Shown here piece by piece: positions 34,286 through 44,009 of a stretch of 64,000 nucleotides of DNA. The stretch is from positions 124,001 through 188,000 of the forward strand of contig CM036753.1 of assembly GCA_020796225.1 (NCBI GenBank), in the 5' to 3' direction. The stretch's first letter is position 1. The number at the start of each line of letters is the position of its first letter. The DNA is from Arion vulgaris. Lineage: Eukaryota; Mollusca; Gastropoda; Stylommatophora; Arionidae. Below the pieces are notes generated by a model, which saw nothing but the letters and a program-made list of their open reading frames with translations, did not search any database and had not been told where the DNA came from. A program made the position numbers and the translations under genes.

Positions 34286-34620
34286 AAATGAATAATGGAA
34301 ACATAATTTCAGCAGTTATGAGACGTTATTTTAAGATGAATAATGGAAACATAATTTCAGCAGTTAGGAGACGTTATTTTAAGATGAATAATGGAAACAT
34401 AATTTCAGCAGTTAGGAGACGTTATTTTAAGATGAATAATGGAAACATAATTTCAGCAGTTAGGAGACGTTATTTTAAGATGAATAATGGAAACATAATT
34501 TCAGCAGTTATGAGACGTTATTTTAAGATGAATAATGGAAACATAATTTCAGCAGTTAGGAGACGTTATTTTAAGATGAATAATGGAAACATAATTTCAG
34601 CAGTTAGTAGTGCAATTGTT
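34286..34620. repeat. 48-bp tandem repeat (7 units)
   Basis: Seven nearly perfect units of 48 bp containing AATAATGGAAACATAATTTC and AGCAGTTAGGAGACGTTATT. Because 48 is a multiple of three, a plus-strand frame (34234-34623) repeats KMNNGNIISAVRRRYF seven times. It has no counterpart that I know, and I regard it as a repeat by-product. Confidence 0.95.
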
Positions 34621-34659
34621 TAGTGACTATTGGATGTGGAAACAACAATTTATAATGAA

Positions 34660-34935
34660 TGTATACGTATATCGTTCTAAGAAATTTGAAATTAAATATA
34701 TTTTGGTATTACTTGGTATTAACGAATATCTGGCAATCTCAAGATCTTAGTATATGCACAAAAGTTAAATTATTTAGGTCATGTGTGATTCCTGTACTGA
34801 CCTACGTTGTGAAAGTTGGAAATCAACAAAGAAAAAATTGATAAGAAACTGGACAGCTTTGAGAATAAATGTCTACGAAATTATTAAAAGTAAAATGGAG
34901 TGATTTCGTTCCTAAAAACACAGTGAGAGATAGAA
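34660..34935 (+). pseudogene. Outer LINE, left part (RT thumb), split by a nested LINE
   Basis: Frameshifted pieces read TNIWQSQDLSICTKVKLF and RSCVIPVLTYV, then FENKCLRKLLKVKWSDFVPK and NTVRDRTH. This is the region IWKSxxLSxxTKLRLFxSCVxPVLLY through FxNKCLRxILxxxW that follows RT in LINEs. The sequence breaks off in VRDRTH at 34942 and resumes at 38204 with QQPVSN, on the far side of the minus-strand LINE. Confidence 0.85.
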
Positions 34936-34942
34936 CACACCA

Positions 34943-37900
34943 CACTTACTTAATCCCGTCATGCCTAGTGACACATGGGGCTTCAGAAAGGACTTTCCAT
35001 GCTCTCCTGTCCCGTGCAACCTTCAGCGCAGAGCCCCACGTCAGAGATGCGGTGTCCAGTTCCTCTTCCATCATGCGCCTCCATGTTGTCCGTGGTCTGC
35101 CTTTCTTTCTCTTTCCCTCTGGTGTCCAAGTGAGGGCTATCCCTGCAGGCATTTCTTGTCTCATTCTCATAACATATCCGAGCCATTTCCATCTTCTCTT
35201 TTGAGTATGTCATTCATTGCCTCTTGTCTTGTGTCTTGGAGTAGTTGGTTGTGGATATTTTACTGGCCAAAAGATTCCCAAGATTCTGCGAAGACAAGAG
35301 TGGTGGAAAACTGACAGCCTCTAGTATCTCCTTTGGTCATCCTCCAACACTCCGATTCGTAGAGCAAAACTGGCAAAACAATGCTTTTATAGAGTTTAAG
35401 CTTTGTGGTCCTATTGTAAATTTTGGACTTCCATACTGGTTTCATTCGGCAAAAGCGGTTCTGGCCTTACTCAGACGTGATTTATATCTTCCTCTGTGCC
35501 ACCATTTAGTGTCAGTACGCTACCAAGATATGTAAACTGCTCAACCCTTTCCAGTGTTTCATCTTCTAACATTACTGGTTGTTGGATTTCACTGTTTGTC
35601 ATAATTTTTGTTTTTCCTGTGTTTGTTTTGAGGCCTACTGTCTTTGCCGTGCTGTGAAATATTGTACTTTTCTCTTGTATATGTTCATATTTGTGTGACA
35701 CCAGGGCTATATCGTCTGCAAAGTCAGGTCCTCAAGCATCTCGAAGGAGTCCATCTTATTACTCTTGGTGCTTGTTGTTTTATGGCATTTTTAGCACCCA
35801 GTCAATTGTAATACTAAACAAAGAGAGGACATTACGCATCCCTGTCTTACACCAGATTTTACTGGGAATGTTTTGTTGGAATTCTTTAGGTTGCAGGAGA
35901 AATCTTTATAGAAGGGGGCTATGATGTTGACAAGCTTCTGCGGTACGCCGTATTGTCAGTATCTTCCATAGGCTGTCTCTGTGGGCGCTGTCGAATGCCT
36001 TTTCAAAATCTATGAAGTTGATATATATATAGTCCTTTGCCACTCGCTACATTGTTCTAAAATGTTACGCAGGGTAAATATGTGTTCATTTGTTCCTCTT
36101 CCTTTCCTAAATCCTGCTTGCTCCATTCGTAGACACTTGTCTACTGCTTCTTTTATTCGCATTATGACAATTTTGCAGAATATCTTACTTGATATTGAAA
36201 GCAACGTGATTCCTCTCCAGTTATTGCAATCTGTTAGGTCTCCTTTCTTGGGATTTTCACACAGTACCCTAGTCCAATCCTTAAGCAATTCTTCTTTCTC
36301 CCAGATATCTGCAAACAATGGTTCTAATATGTTTGCAGCTAAGATGGGATCGATCTTAAAAAGCTCTGCTGTCATTTCATCATTTCCCGGTGCTTTGTTG
36401 TTTCTCAGGAATCCAATAGCTTTTACTATTTCTTGCTTTTCTGGCAATTTGAGGTTGATATCAATATCCTGTGCGACCGGTGGGATATCCGGTGGATGTT
36501 CAGGATCAGGTCTGTTTTGCACATCTTCAAAGTGGGATGTCCATCTCATATCCTGCTCCTGCTCTGTTGTCAACAGTTGTCCTAGGCTGTTTCTGACTGG
36601 CATGTTATGGTTGTGTCTTTTACCTCCCCATAATTGTTTGGTAATCTTGTACAGTGTGTGCAGATCATGTACTTTAGCAGCTTTTCTGCTATTTCTGCTG
36701 TCTTTTCCATAAATTGTCTCTTGTCTGTTCTAGCACTTCTTTTACCATTTTGTTTAGTTCTGTATATTCTTTTCTTGCCTTATCTTTTGACGTTCTGATC
36801 TAATGCTATTGATGAGATTTTTTTCTCCTTTCGCTTTTGGATGTATTCTAAGGTCTGGCCACTTATCCACTCTTTATGTTGTCCTTTACTGGTTCCCAGT
36901 ACACTACTACTAACTATTTTATATGTGCCTTTGATCGCATTCCATTTTCTTGGATACTTTCAGTTGGTGTTGTGTCTGACTGCTCTGACAGGATTTGAAA
37001 TCTGTTCTTTAGTTCCACTATATATTTTGTAGCAATCTCTCTGCCTTTTAATAGGTTAACATTAAAGTATTCTGTTCTTGTCTTGGCTTGTATATATGTT
37101 TTCTTGAGTTTGAGCCTGATCTTGGCAACGACAAGGTGGTGGTCGCTGCCCACGTCAGCTCCTCTTTTCTCCTTTACATCAAGTAATGTCTTTCGCCATT
37201 TACTGTTGATCATAAAGTGATCTATCTGGTTTTCATCTCTTCCATTTGGGATATCCATGTGTACTTGTGTATGGTCCTGTGTGGAAACAATGTCCTCTAT
37301 GATCAGTCTGTTTTCTAGACAAAAATTGCTCAACATTTCTCCATTTTCATTTGCAGTGCCCCATCCCTCTTTCCCCATTATTGCTTCTCTGTGTCTGTTA
37401 TTGTTTCCAACTTTTGCGTTTATGTCTCCCATTATGCACAAAACGTCCTGAGCTGGACCTTGTCCACTATTTCCTGTAACCTTCTATAAAATGTGTTTTT
37501 GTCCTCTTCTTCGGCTTCTTAGTGGTGCATAGCATTGAATGATAGTTAGCTTTCCTTGTTTCCCATTAAATCGGGCTTTCAACAATCTTTCATTAATCAG
37601 GTGCCACTCTAAGAGATGTTTATTCAATCCTTTCCTTATTATTAGAGCAACTCCTGCTGAATGATTCCCGTCGTCTCTTCCTGAGTATAAGATGGTTTCC
37701 CCTGTTCTAGTTGTCGTCTGTCCAAAGCCTGTCCATCTACTTTCGCTGACCCTAGAATGTGATATTTATAGTGTTGCATCTCTTTTACCACCTGTGATGT
37801 CTTTGTGGTCTCGAACATTGTTCTGACGTTCCAGAATCCTATTCTTAGTTTAGTTTTGACATCCAGCAGACTTGAATTCCCAGCGTGGGCTTCCTTGCGG

Positions 37901-38196
37901 CTTTCACCCATACTGTTCATGCTGACAGTGGTCTCTGTCTCAAGACCGCTGGACATCAGAGCATTTTTTCCTTTTGAGTTTCTGTAACATTTTTTTCTTT
38001 TTATGGGGCAGAGTTGTTAGCACTGCGCCCAACCCCAACCTGGAGGACCAGGAGGCCACATTTAGTCTGACCTCTCACCTTGGACCTGTCCGCATGGGTA
38101 ACCCCTTCCAGGAACAGAACGTTCCTGCCGGCATAGTTTCTGGATCATTGAGGACGCAAGCCCCCACCACTACAAGGTAATGGCCTCATGGGAAGT
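34943..38196 (-). mobile_element. Nearly complete LINE (3.25 kb) nested in another LINE
   Basis: A minus-strand APE-type LINE with a leader at about 37990-38196, an endonuclease and RT region (34946-37956), and a short 3' end GGGATTAAGTAAGTG. It is flanked by CACACCA at 34936-34942 and 38197-38203, a likely 7-bp target duplication. Removing the element and one duplication leaves the outer LINE frame continuous. The domain set (APE endonuclease, RT, GRPRTTWRR C-terminus, very short 3' UTR) suggests an RTE-like clade, not proven. Confidence 0.9.
34946..37956 (-). pseudogene. LINE endonuclease-reverse transcriptase ORF, multiply frameshifted
   Basis: Start MSSGLETETT at 37956. Endonuclease: RIGFWNVRTMFETTK, YHILGSAKVDG (the usual catalytic Glu position appears lost), then MGDINAKVGNNNRHREA, and DVGSDHHLVVAKIRL with the SDH motif (37441-36914). 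RT: FLRNNKAPGNDEMTAELF, CNNWRGITLLSISSKIF, MEQAGFRKGRGTNEHIFTLR (36603-36010), INFIDFEKAFDS near 36010, the polymerase box FADDIALVSHKYEH near 35715, and KTNTGKTKIMTNSEIQ. Thumb/C-terminus: LYKSIVLPVLLYESECWRMT, then MPAGIALTWTPEGKRKKGRP and RTTWRRMMEEELDTA (35170-34946). Frameshifts separate the blocks. Plus-strand frames here are shadows. Confidence 0.9.
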
Positions 38197-38203
38197 CACA
38201 CCA

Positions 38204-38510
38204 ACAACCCGTATCAAATATTATAAGGAAACGAAGGTGGAAATATTTAGGTCATGTTCTTAGATCAGACGAAAAGAGACTAAATCTACAAGTCCTTATA
38301 TGGTCACCAGTTGGGAAAAGAAAACGTGGAAGACCAAAGACCACTCTTCGAAGAATCATCCAACAAGAAAGTAAACTATTGGGATGTAAAACCATACTAG
38401 ATCTCCAACTGCTAGCAACGAACCGCATCACATGGAGATCTAAAACATCCCCTATATTGCCGCCTTTGGCAGAAAGGAACAAACTAACTAACTATTACTG
38501 GCCACCAGAA
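38204..38510 (+). pseudogene. Outer LINE, right part (C-terminal domain)
   Basis: The frame reads QQPVSNIIRKRRWKYLGHVL, RSDEKRLNLQVLIWSPVGKR, KRGRPKTTLRRIIQQ, ending near LPPLAERNKLTNYYW at about 38510. This is the GHVLR...GKRKRGRPKTT LINE C-terminus. It continues directly from 34660-34942 once the nested LINE is removed. Confidence 0.85.
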
Positions 38511-39383
38511 GGACAGAAAAAGAAGTGTGATTAAAGTGTGAAACGAACAACGGGAACTATTGATATGTATACCCTTCAACGTATGCTGAAGGAGGCAAGT
38601 CACCTATATATCTTTCATGGACTGCCGTCACGTCGATTAAGTAGCCAATAAAAACATAATAAAAAAAATAGTATAGCTACTATTTTTTTAGATGTATCTA
38701 ATATTGTCATAATTGTGTGTCTGAGAACAAGAGCTCTCCTCGCCTTAAGGTAATTACTTCCAGAATATGGTCCTCAGATAGCATCAGCAAAACAAAATCC
38801 ATCTCCCTACCATCTCGCGGAGACAGTGTTTAAATAATAGATGAACGCAAGAATGGCGAGTATTCATTTCTTAAAACGAGTTTAGTCGGTAGATGTTGTC
38901 ACTAGCACTATATGCAATTATTCGAAGATAAGGAAATCTCTGAGTTCAAACCCACACTGCCTTGCGCCATACCCATTCTTGGGATAAGCTTTGGGAGTAT
39001 AACCAAGAGATTTAAATTCATAGAAGATGCAGCTAAGGCAGGTAGGTGATCGTTGCATTCAGTGACACTTGCAACTCTCTTAGCAGCGCTTCTAGTGTCA
39101 AGATGCACTGACTTTGTCGTTCTCTTGATTTGTCAGCTTGATTATCGAGATGGAAAAACTTGATCGACAGAGGCAACAACGACACACTTCACCAACATAA
39201 TCAACAAGCGTTTTAAAGAGGCACTTGAGCTACGCCCCTCAGTATCTACATAATAAATAAGTAACAGTTGCAGGTATTAAACTATGCATCACTCCCCGGT
39301 GGGCGTTACATCTAATATTTCTAGAGATTAACTTGATATAATTATCTAATGACTGTAATTGTTTATTAATATATACGTCCGTA
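38511..39383. other. No gene recognised
   Basis: A minus-strand stretch at 38908-39108 contains GGGTTTGAACTC, a weak B-box-like motif, without a matching A box. Nothing else stands out. Confidence 0.35.
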
Positions 39384-39640
39384 TCTTGCCGGGCCTTGAA
39401 GGGGAGCAAAGAATAGTAGCAGTGCTACCTACAGGGCATGTCGTAATAGGCGACTGAGGTAGGGACCTAGGGAAGCTACCCTAGTAAATTAAAAACGTCG
39501 CATAATACAGATGTGCTGCCTACGCGTAGGCGCTTAACTGGCACAAGGTACAATCGCTCTTAGGCTTGAATCACATATAAATCACACATAGTAGTTAACA
39601 TGTGGTCGATATGGAGCGTTCGAAGAAGAAAAAAGAAGAA
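39384..39640 (+). mobile_element. SINE-B copy 3 (GAA-tailed)
   Basis: It begins CTTGCCGGGCCTTGAAGG, with the core GGCATGTCGTAATAGGCGAC followed by TGAGGTAGGGACC, then ACTGGCACAAGGTACAATCG, and ends GTCGATATGGAGCGTTCGAA followed by a GAA/AAA tail to 39640. Confidence 0.9.
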
Positions 39641-39660
39641 TAAATATATATCCTAATGAC

Positions 39661-39888
39661 ATTATCGCAATATTATAATAAGATTTAAATGTGATTTTCT
39701 TGCATGTTCATTAAAGATATTGCTAATTGTGTACACTTTTTCTCTCAATCTGATGAAATAACAATCAAGAAATGACATAATAATATTATAATAAGATTTA
39801 AATGTGATTTTCTTGCATGTTCATTAAAGATATTGCTAATTGTTACTTTTTCTCTCAATCTGATGAAATAACAATCAAGAAATGACAT
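39661..39888. repeat. 113-bp direct duplication
   Basis: TTATAATAAGATTTAAATG recurs at 39673 and 39786. The two copies, each including TTCTCTCAATCTGATGAAAT, are almost identical. Confidence 0.95.
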
Positions 39889-40030
39889 GTGCAATCATGT
39901 TTTTATGTTTGTTTTGTCATTTTTGACTGGCTACATGAAGTAGAACATTGTAAATATTTTATCTGCACATTTGCTTTCATAAGTCCTTGATTCTCACGTC
40001 TAGACGCATGCAATCAAAGTCTAAATGTTA

Positions 40031-40047
40031 ATATATATATAGATTTA
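40031..40047. repeat. Short (TA)n at a LINE 3' end
   Basis: A TA run immediately beyond the 3' end of the LINE tail at 40048. Confidence 0.7.
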
Positions 40048-40145
40048 TTCCTCTCGTACCGTTATACGTTACATAGGGCCTGCAAGTAATTTATCCATAC
40101 CGCTCTGTCCTGGGCAGCTCGCTCAATTTCTTCAATCGAATTGAA
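40048..40145 (-). pseudogene. LINE 3' end (TA-tailed family, copy 3), severed from its body
   Basis: The minus strand reads NSIEEIERAAQDRAVWINYL, then QALCNV, stop, RYERNKS and (TA)n. This is the best-preserved tail of the family. Its likely upstream part is 40491-41230, with a SINE-like insertion between. Confidence 0.85.
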
Positions 40146-40490
40146 ACAAAACTGTGGTTGCCGTCTGTAGTACCGTTTTTGATGATCCTGTCAGACAGGT
40201 AGAACGAGCGCCTGAGTCATTTAATGGCTGTATAGTTAGTGCAGTCGTTGCGAAGCTGTTCATGTCAAGACTTTTCATTTATGCCTACAGCAGGAAAAAC
40301 ACTCTTTGCCTTACCGTGAATTGTACACGGGTTTCCCACATGGAAGCCGCGCTTTAATACATTCGGTCAGACACTTTGAGGTTTCCACATGGAAGCCGCG
40401 CTTAATACATTCGTCAGACACTTGAGGTTTCCACATGGAAGCCGCGCTTAATACATTCGGTCAGACACTTTGAATTTTCTTACATCTCTC
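40146..40490 (-). mobile_element. SINE-E copy 2 with triplicated head, inside a LINE
   Basis: The part 40146-40360 matches SINE-E copy 1 (CCTTACCGTGAA, ACACGGGTTTCCCACATGGA). The tRNA-like head (TCCACATGGAAGCCGCGCTT, ATACATTCGGTCAGACACTT) is present three times in tandem at ~50-bp spacing up to about 40473. The element lies between LINE blocks that appear to belong together. A target duplication was not resolved. Confidence 0.65.
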
Positions 40491-41230
40491 AGCAAAGTTC
40501 ATATCAGGGTTTACCTAGGGCGACTTCTCTTTCCTGAACACTTTGCCTCTCATTTAAATGCCTTCTTTGGTATTCTTTGATCATTTCATTTAAAGGTATG
40601 TCCAACATATCTCCTTCATTTTATTCTTATAACGTTTGTTGTTAGGGTTAACCAGACATTTCTCTGATTTCATCCTTTCTGAATTGGTCCCATTTTATGT
40701 TCATTATTTTTCTCATACATCTATTTTCAAATGCATTCAACTTGCTTTCTATATCTTTAGTCATTTTCCAGCTCTCCTAGCATATTTAGGTTGATACAAT
40801 ATTGGAATTGAAAATACTTAATTTACTTTTAAAACTTTATAACTTGCTGTTCAATATTTTATTTAGATTTTAAAAATCTGATGTTGCTATGACAATTCGT
40901 AGCAAAATTTATTTTCTAACACCTCCAGTGCAATCAAAATTGTTACTCAAATAGGTCAACTGCTCTGTTATTTTTATCATTTTAGATTTTAGGGTGATAT
41001 CTGCATTTCCTGCCATAGGTGTCATAATTATATTTGTCTTTTCATAGCCTATCTGCAGTCCAACATTTGATGTTATAAATGATATATATATATGCTGATA
41101 ATATTTCCATGGCAAATACACGCTAATTATAACATGCAATATATCAGTTTTTGGGTGAGATATAAACGTCACCTCCAAACGAAAGTAGCACTGTTTTTCC
41201 AACAAGTTATCGAGATTGTAGTGAAGCATT
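40491..41230 (-). pseudogene. LINE RT and C-terminus, minus strand, decayed
   Basis: The minus strand reads VGLQIGYEKTNIIMTP (KTKIM region), ITEQLTYLSNNFDCTGGV, then NKILNSK, KLSIFNSNIVSTYMLG, and after frameshifts RYVGHTFK, PKKAFK and GKRSRPR followed by LLRDVRKF. The order is that of the LINE RT thumb to C-terminus, joining to the IEEIERAAQDRAVW tail at 40145. Confidence 0.7.
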
Positions 41231-41384
41231 TATCAAATCATCATTAATACATATAACGATATCATGACACAATAAAATCATTATCTTGTCATCAACATAA
41301 CCTTTCATGACATCTTAAAAAAAGTACATAGCGATCAACATGAGGTCTTATTATAATTATTATAATTTATTTTATGAGCCACCG
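41231..41384. other. Short unassigned stretch
   Basis: Nothing recognisable was seen here. Confidence 0.3.
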
Positions 41385-41637
41385 TGTGTTGCCGGTGCTA
41401 ACACGGAAGCAAAGAATAGTAACACTGCGACCGACAAGGCATGTTGTAAAAGGGGATTGAGGTAGGGGCCTAGCGAAGCTAATTAGTAGTAAAAAGCGTT
41501 GCAGAAATTGGATGTGCTGGCCTACGTGTAGGCGCGTAACTGGCACAACATACAATCGTTCTTAGGCTCATATCACATACAAATCACAAATAGTGGTTTA
41601 ACAAGTGGTCGATATGGAGCATTCGAAGAAGAAGAAA
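41385..41637 (+). mobile_element. SINE-B copy 4 (GAA-tailed)
   Basis: It begins GTTGCCGGTGCTAACACGG, with the core AAGGCATGTTGTAAAAGGGG, then ACTGGCACAACATACAATCG, ending GGTCGATATGGAGCATTCGA followed by (GAA)n. It directly precedes the satellite at 41674. Confidence 0.9.
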
Positions 41638-41673
41638 TAATATGTTATTGTAGTTTCGTTAATATTTCTGAAA

Positions 41674-42290
41674 CTATCGATCTGCATAGTACATTATCAT
41701 TTCAGTTTTTTATCGATCTGCATAGTACATTATCATTCAGCTTTTTATCGATCTGCATAGTACATTATCATTCAGCTTTTTGTCGATCTGCATAGTACAT
41801 TATCATTCAGTTTTTTATCGATCTGCATAGTACATTATCATTCAGTTTTTTATCGATCTGCATAGTACATTATCATTCAGTTTTTTATCGATCTGCATAG
41901 TACATTATCATTCAGTTTTTTATCGATCTGCATAGTACATTATCATTCAGTTTTTTTATCGATCTGCATAGTACGAGCGTACATTATCATTCAGTTTTTA
42001 TCGATCTGCATAGTACGAGCGTACATTATCATTCAGTTTTTATCGATCTGCATAGTACGAGCGTACATTATCATTCAGTTTTTATCGATCTGCATAGTAC
42101 GAGCGTACATTATCATTCAGTTTTTATCGATCTGCATAGTACGAGCGTACATTATCATTCAGTTTTTTTATCGATCTGCATAGTACGAGCGTACATTATC
42201 ATTCAGTTTTTTTATCGATCTGCATAGTACGAGCGTACATTATCATTCAGTTTTTATCGATCTGCATAGTACGAGCGTACATCATCATTC
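41674..42290. repeat. 35-bp satellite that changes to a 42-43-bp variant
   Basis: Units contain ATCGATCTGCATAGTACATT and ATCATTCAGTTTTTT. Up to about 41960 the period is ~35 bp. From there on each unit carries an extra ACGAGCGT between TAGT and ACATT, giving ~42-43 bp. About 16 units in all. Near the end CATTATC becomes CATCATC, leading into the next array. Confidence 0.95.
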
Positions 42291-42556
42291 AGCTTTTGGT
42301 GAAACCTAAGATGTGTTTTTCTATTTATCGTGTTGCATCATATTGCAGTTGTTCAGACACTAGACTTCCTGTATCATCATTCGGCTTTTTGGTGAAATCT
42401 AAGATGGGTTTTTCTTATTTCTCATGTTGCATCATATTGCACGTTGTTCAGACACTAGACTTCCTGTATCATCATTCGGCTTTTTGGTGAAATCTAAGAT
42501 AGTTTTCTTATTTCTCATGTTGCATCATATTCACGTTGTTCAGACACTAGACTTCT
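42283..42556. repeat. ~92-95-bp tandem repeat (3 units) following the satellite
   Basis: CATCATTCGGCTTTTTGGTG (42375, 42470; variant at 42283), with GTTGCATCATATTGCA and GTTCAGACACTAGACTTCCT in each unit. Its first bases overlap the last units of the preceding satellite, since both share ATCATTCAG/GCTTTT. Confidence 0.9.
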
Positions 42557-43344
42557 TGTATAAATAGTATCTTTCCTAATTGTCATGGGTGAAGACGAGG
42601 AATTTACAGGAGAAAGAAAGGTGGGTACATTTTAAATTCCACATTTCTTTATGCCCAATATGGAAAATTATCATCATATTACATGCTGGCTAGTGTAGAC
42701 GATCTTTTATCTTCATAAACATCTTCCATGCGTACATCAGTTTAGATAATTATATAGATAATTACATTGTTACGTGTATATAATTTTCTTTATCTGTCGT
42801 TCTCTGTTTTGATTATTGAAAGTTCCCTGTTGTCACCGTGTGTTGAGACATTTCAATTTTCCTCACATATTTTCATTACGTGAAATACAAATTACATTTT
42901 CTTGTGGAAGAAGTCCAAACCTGTTAGTTACACGATCAATAAAATATTGCTTGTTTGGTGCAAGTTGCAAACGAGAACAACTCAACATGCAAAGTCCGTA
43001 TAATATGTTATCTCTTTTACTTACAAGATAATATTACCCCAACACGTCAATAAGAGTTAATTTATAAATTCATTGTACTTCAAGAATTATACTTTCTCCC
43101 AAGTTGAACAATGTTTCTATTTCATCTTGAACGTTATCAAGCCTGTATACATTTCCAACTAATTTCATGTTATTTTGAAGACTTTTCTTTCTAGTTTATG
43201 TATTCGTGAAAGATGTAGACTTATGAGACTACCCGCAGAATTTTGCTCCACAGACAAACCGCGTTTCAAATGATATAATCAAAAAATCCAAGTAAGACTG
43301 GTGTACCTATCAGTGGTCAGATTATGCGAAGATTTCGTACAAGT
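42557..43344. other. No identified gene; exon-like start at 42585
   Basis: A TATAAATA at 42559-42566 precedes an ATG in good context (GTCATGG) at 42585, and a 12-codon frame MGEDEEFTGERK ends at AAG|GTGGGT at 42621. This is suggestive only and is discussed among the findings. The rest is AT-rich without motifs. Confidence 0.25.
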
Positions 43345-43573
43345 ACCCTTGTAGCTCAAGCGATAGTGAGCTCGATCACGAATCCAAGCGTACCTGGTTC
43401 GGAAGCAAATTCGTTTCCGTTGGATTTTTACAAAAAGGTAAAAATTTACCTCACCGTTCAGAAAGCAATGCCAAACTGCTGAACGTATAAGTGGTGCCTA
43501 GAAAATCAACGACTAGTTTACTGAAGTTAATGGTGACATCCTGTAAAGGACATACTACAATTTTCATTTCACC
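43345..43573 (+). mobile_element. SINE-A copy 4
   Basis: The plus strand begins ACCCTTGTAGCTCAAGCGAT (A-box-like), then CGTACCTGGTTCGGAAGC (decayed B box), TGGATTTTTACAAAAAGGTA, CACCGTTCAGAAAGCAATGC, TATAAGTGGTGCCTAGAAAA and a final ATTTTCATTTCA. It is in opposite orientation to copies 1-3. Confidence 0.8.
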
Positions 43574-44009
43574 CTTGAGTGCGCCTTGCAGATGTTGGTT
43601 CTTCCAAGCTCTTGAGGTCTCTACGGTCAGTGTTTGAGTGGTCTAACTTTGGCCGAGAAACCAGTGTTTCTGAATAGTAGTGTTCTGGTGGTTGTTGATC
43701 GTGTATCATTCCAAGTCTTCATTAGTTTCATTTCTGCTCTTATTTATCATTGTTATTCCCACTATTTGCCGCAGTCATTTCATCTCTGTTGTAATATATT
43801 TTTACTATTTCCTACAAGTGTTGTAATTAATCACTGATAGCGAAGGGATGAAAGTGTCTTGTATAAAGTTCGTATTGTGTGTAAATCTCATATTTCTGCT
43901 TGCAATTGAGTGTCGGTGTCATTTGGCTGATGTCTTGTCTTGCTTTGTTGCCTCTTTGCTGTATTGCGGTATTCATTCTTTCATCTGCTGATACTGAACT
44001 TCAAAGTCT
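43574..44009. other. No identified gene
   Basis: An open frame from an ATG at 43930 reads MSCLALLPLCCIAVFILSSA before entering the 21-bp array. It resembles a signal peptide but lies in a frame that the array keeps open by chance. I do not annotate it as a gene. Confidence 0.35.

Noticed and set aside
35981..36712. Plus-strand 243-codon open frame
   Set aside because: It is antisense to the LINE reverse transcriptase with clear RT motifs on the minus strand.
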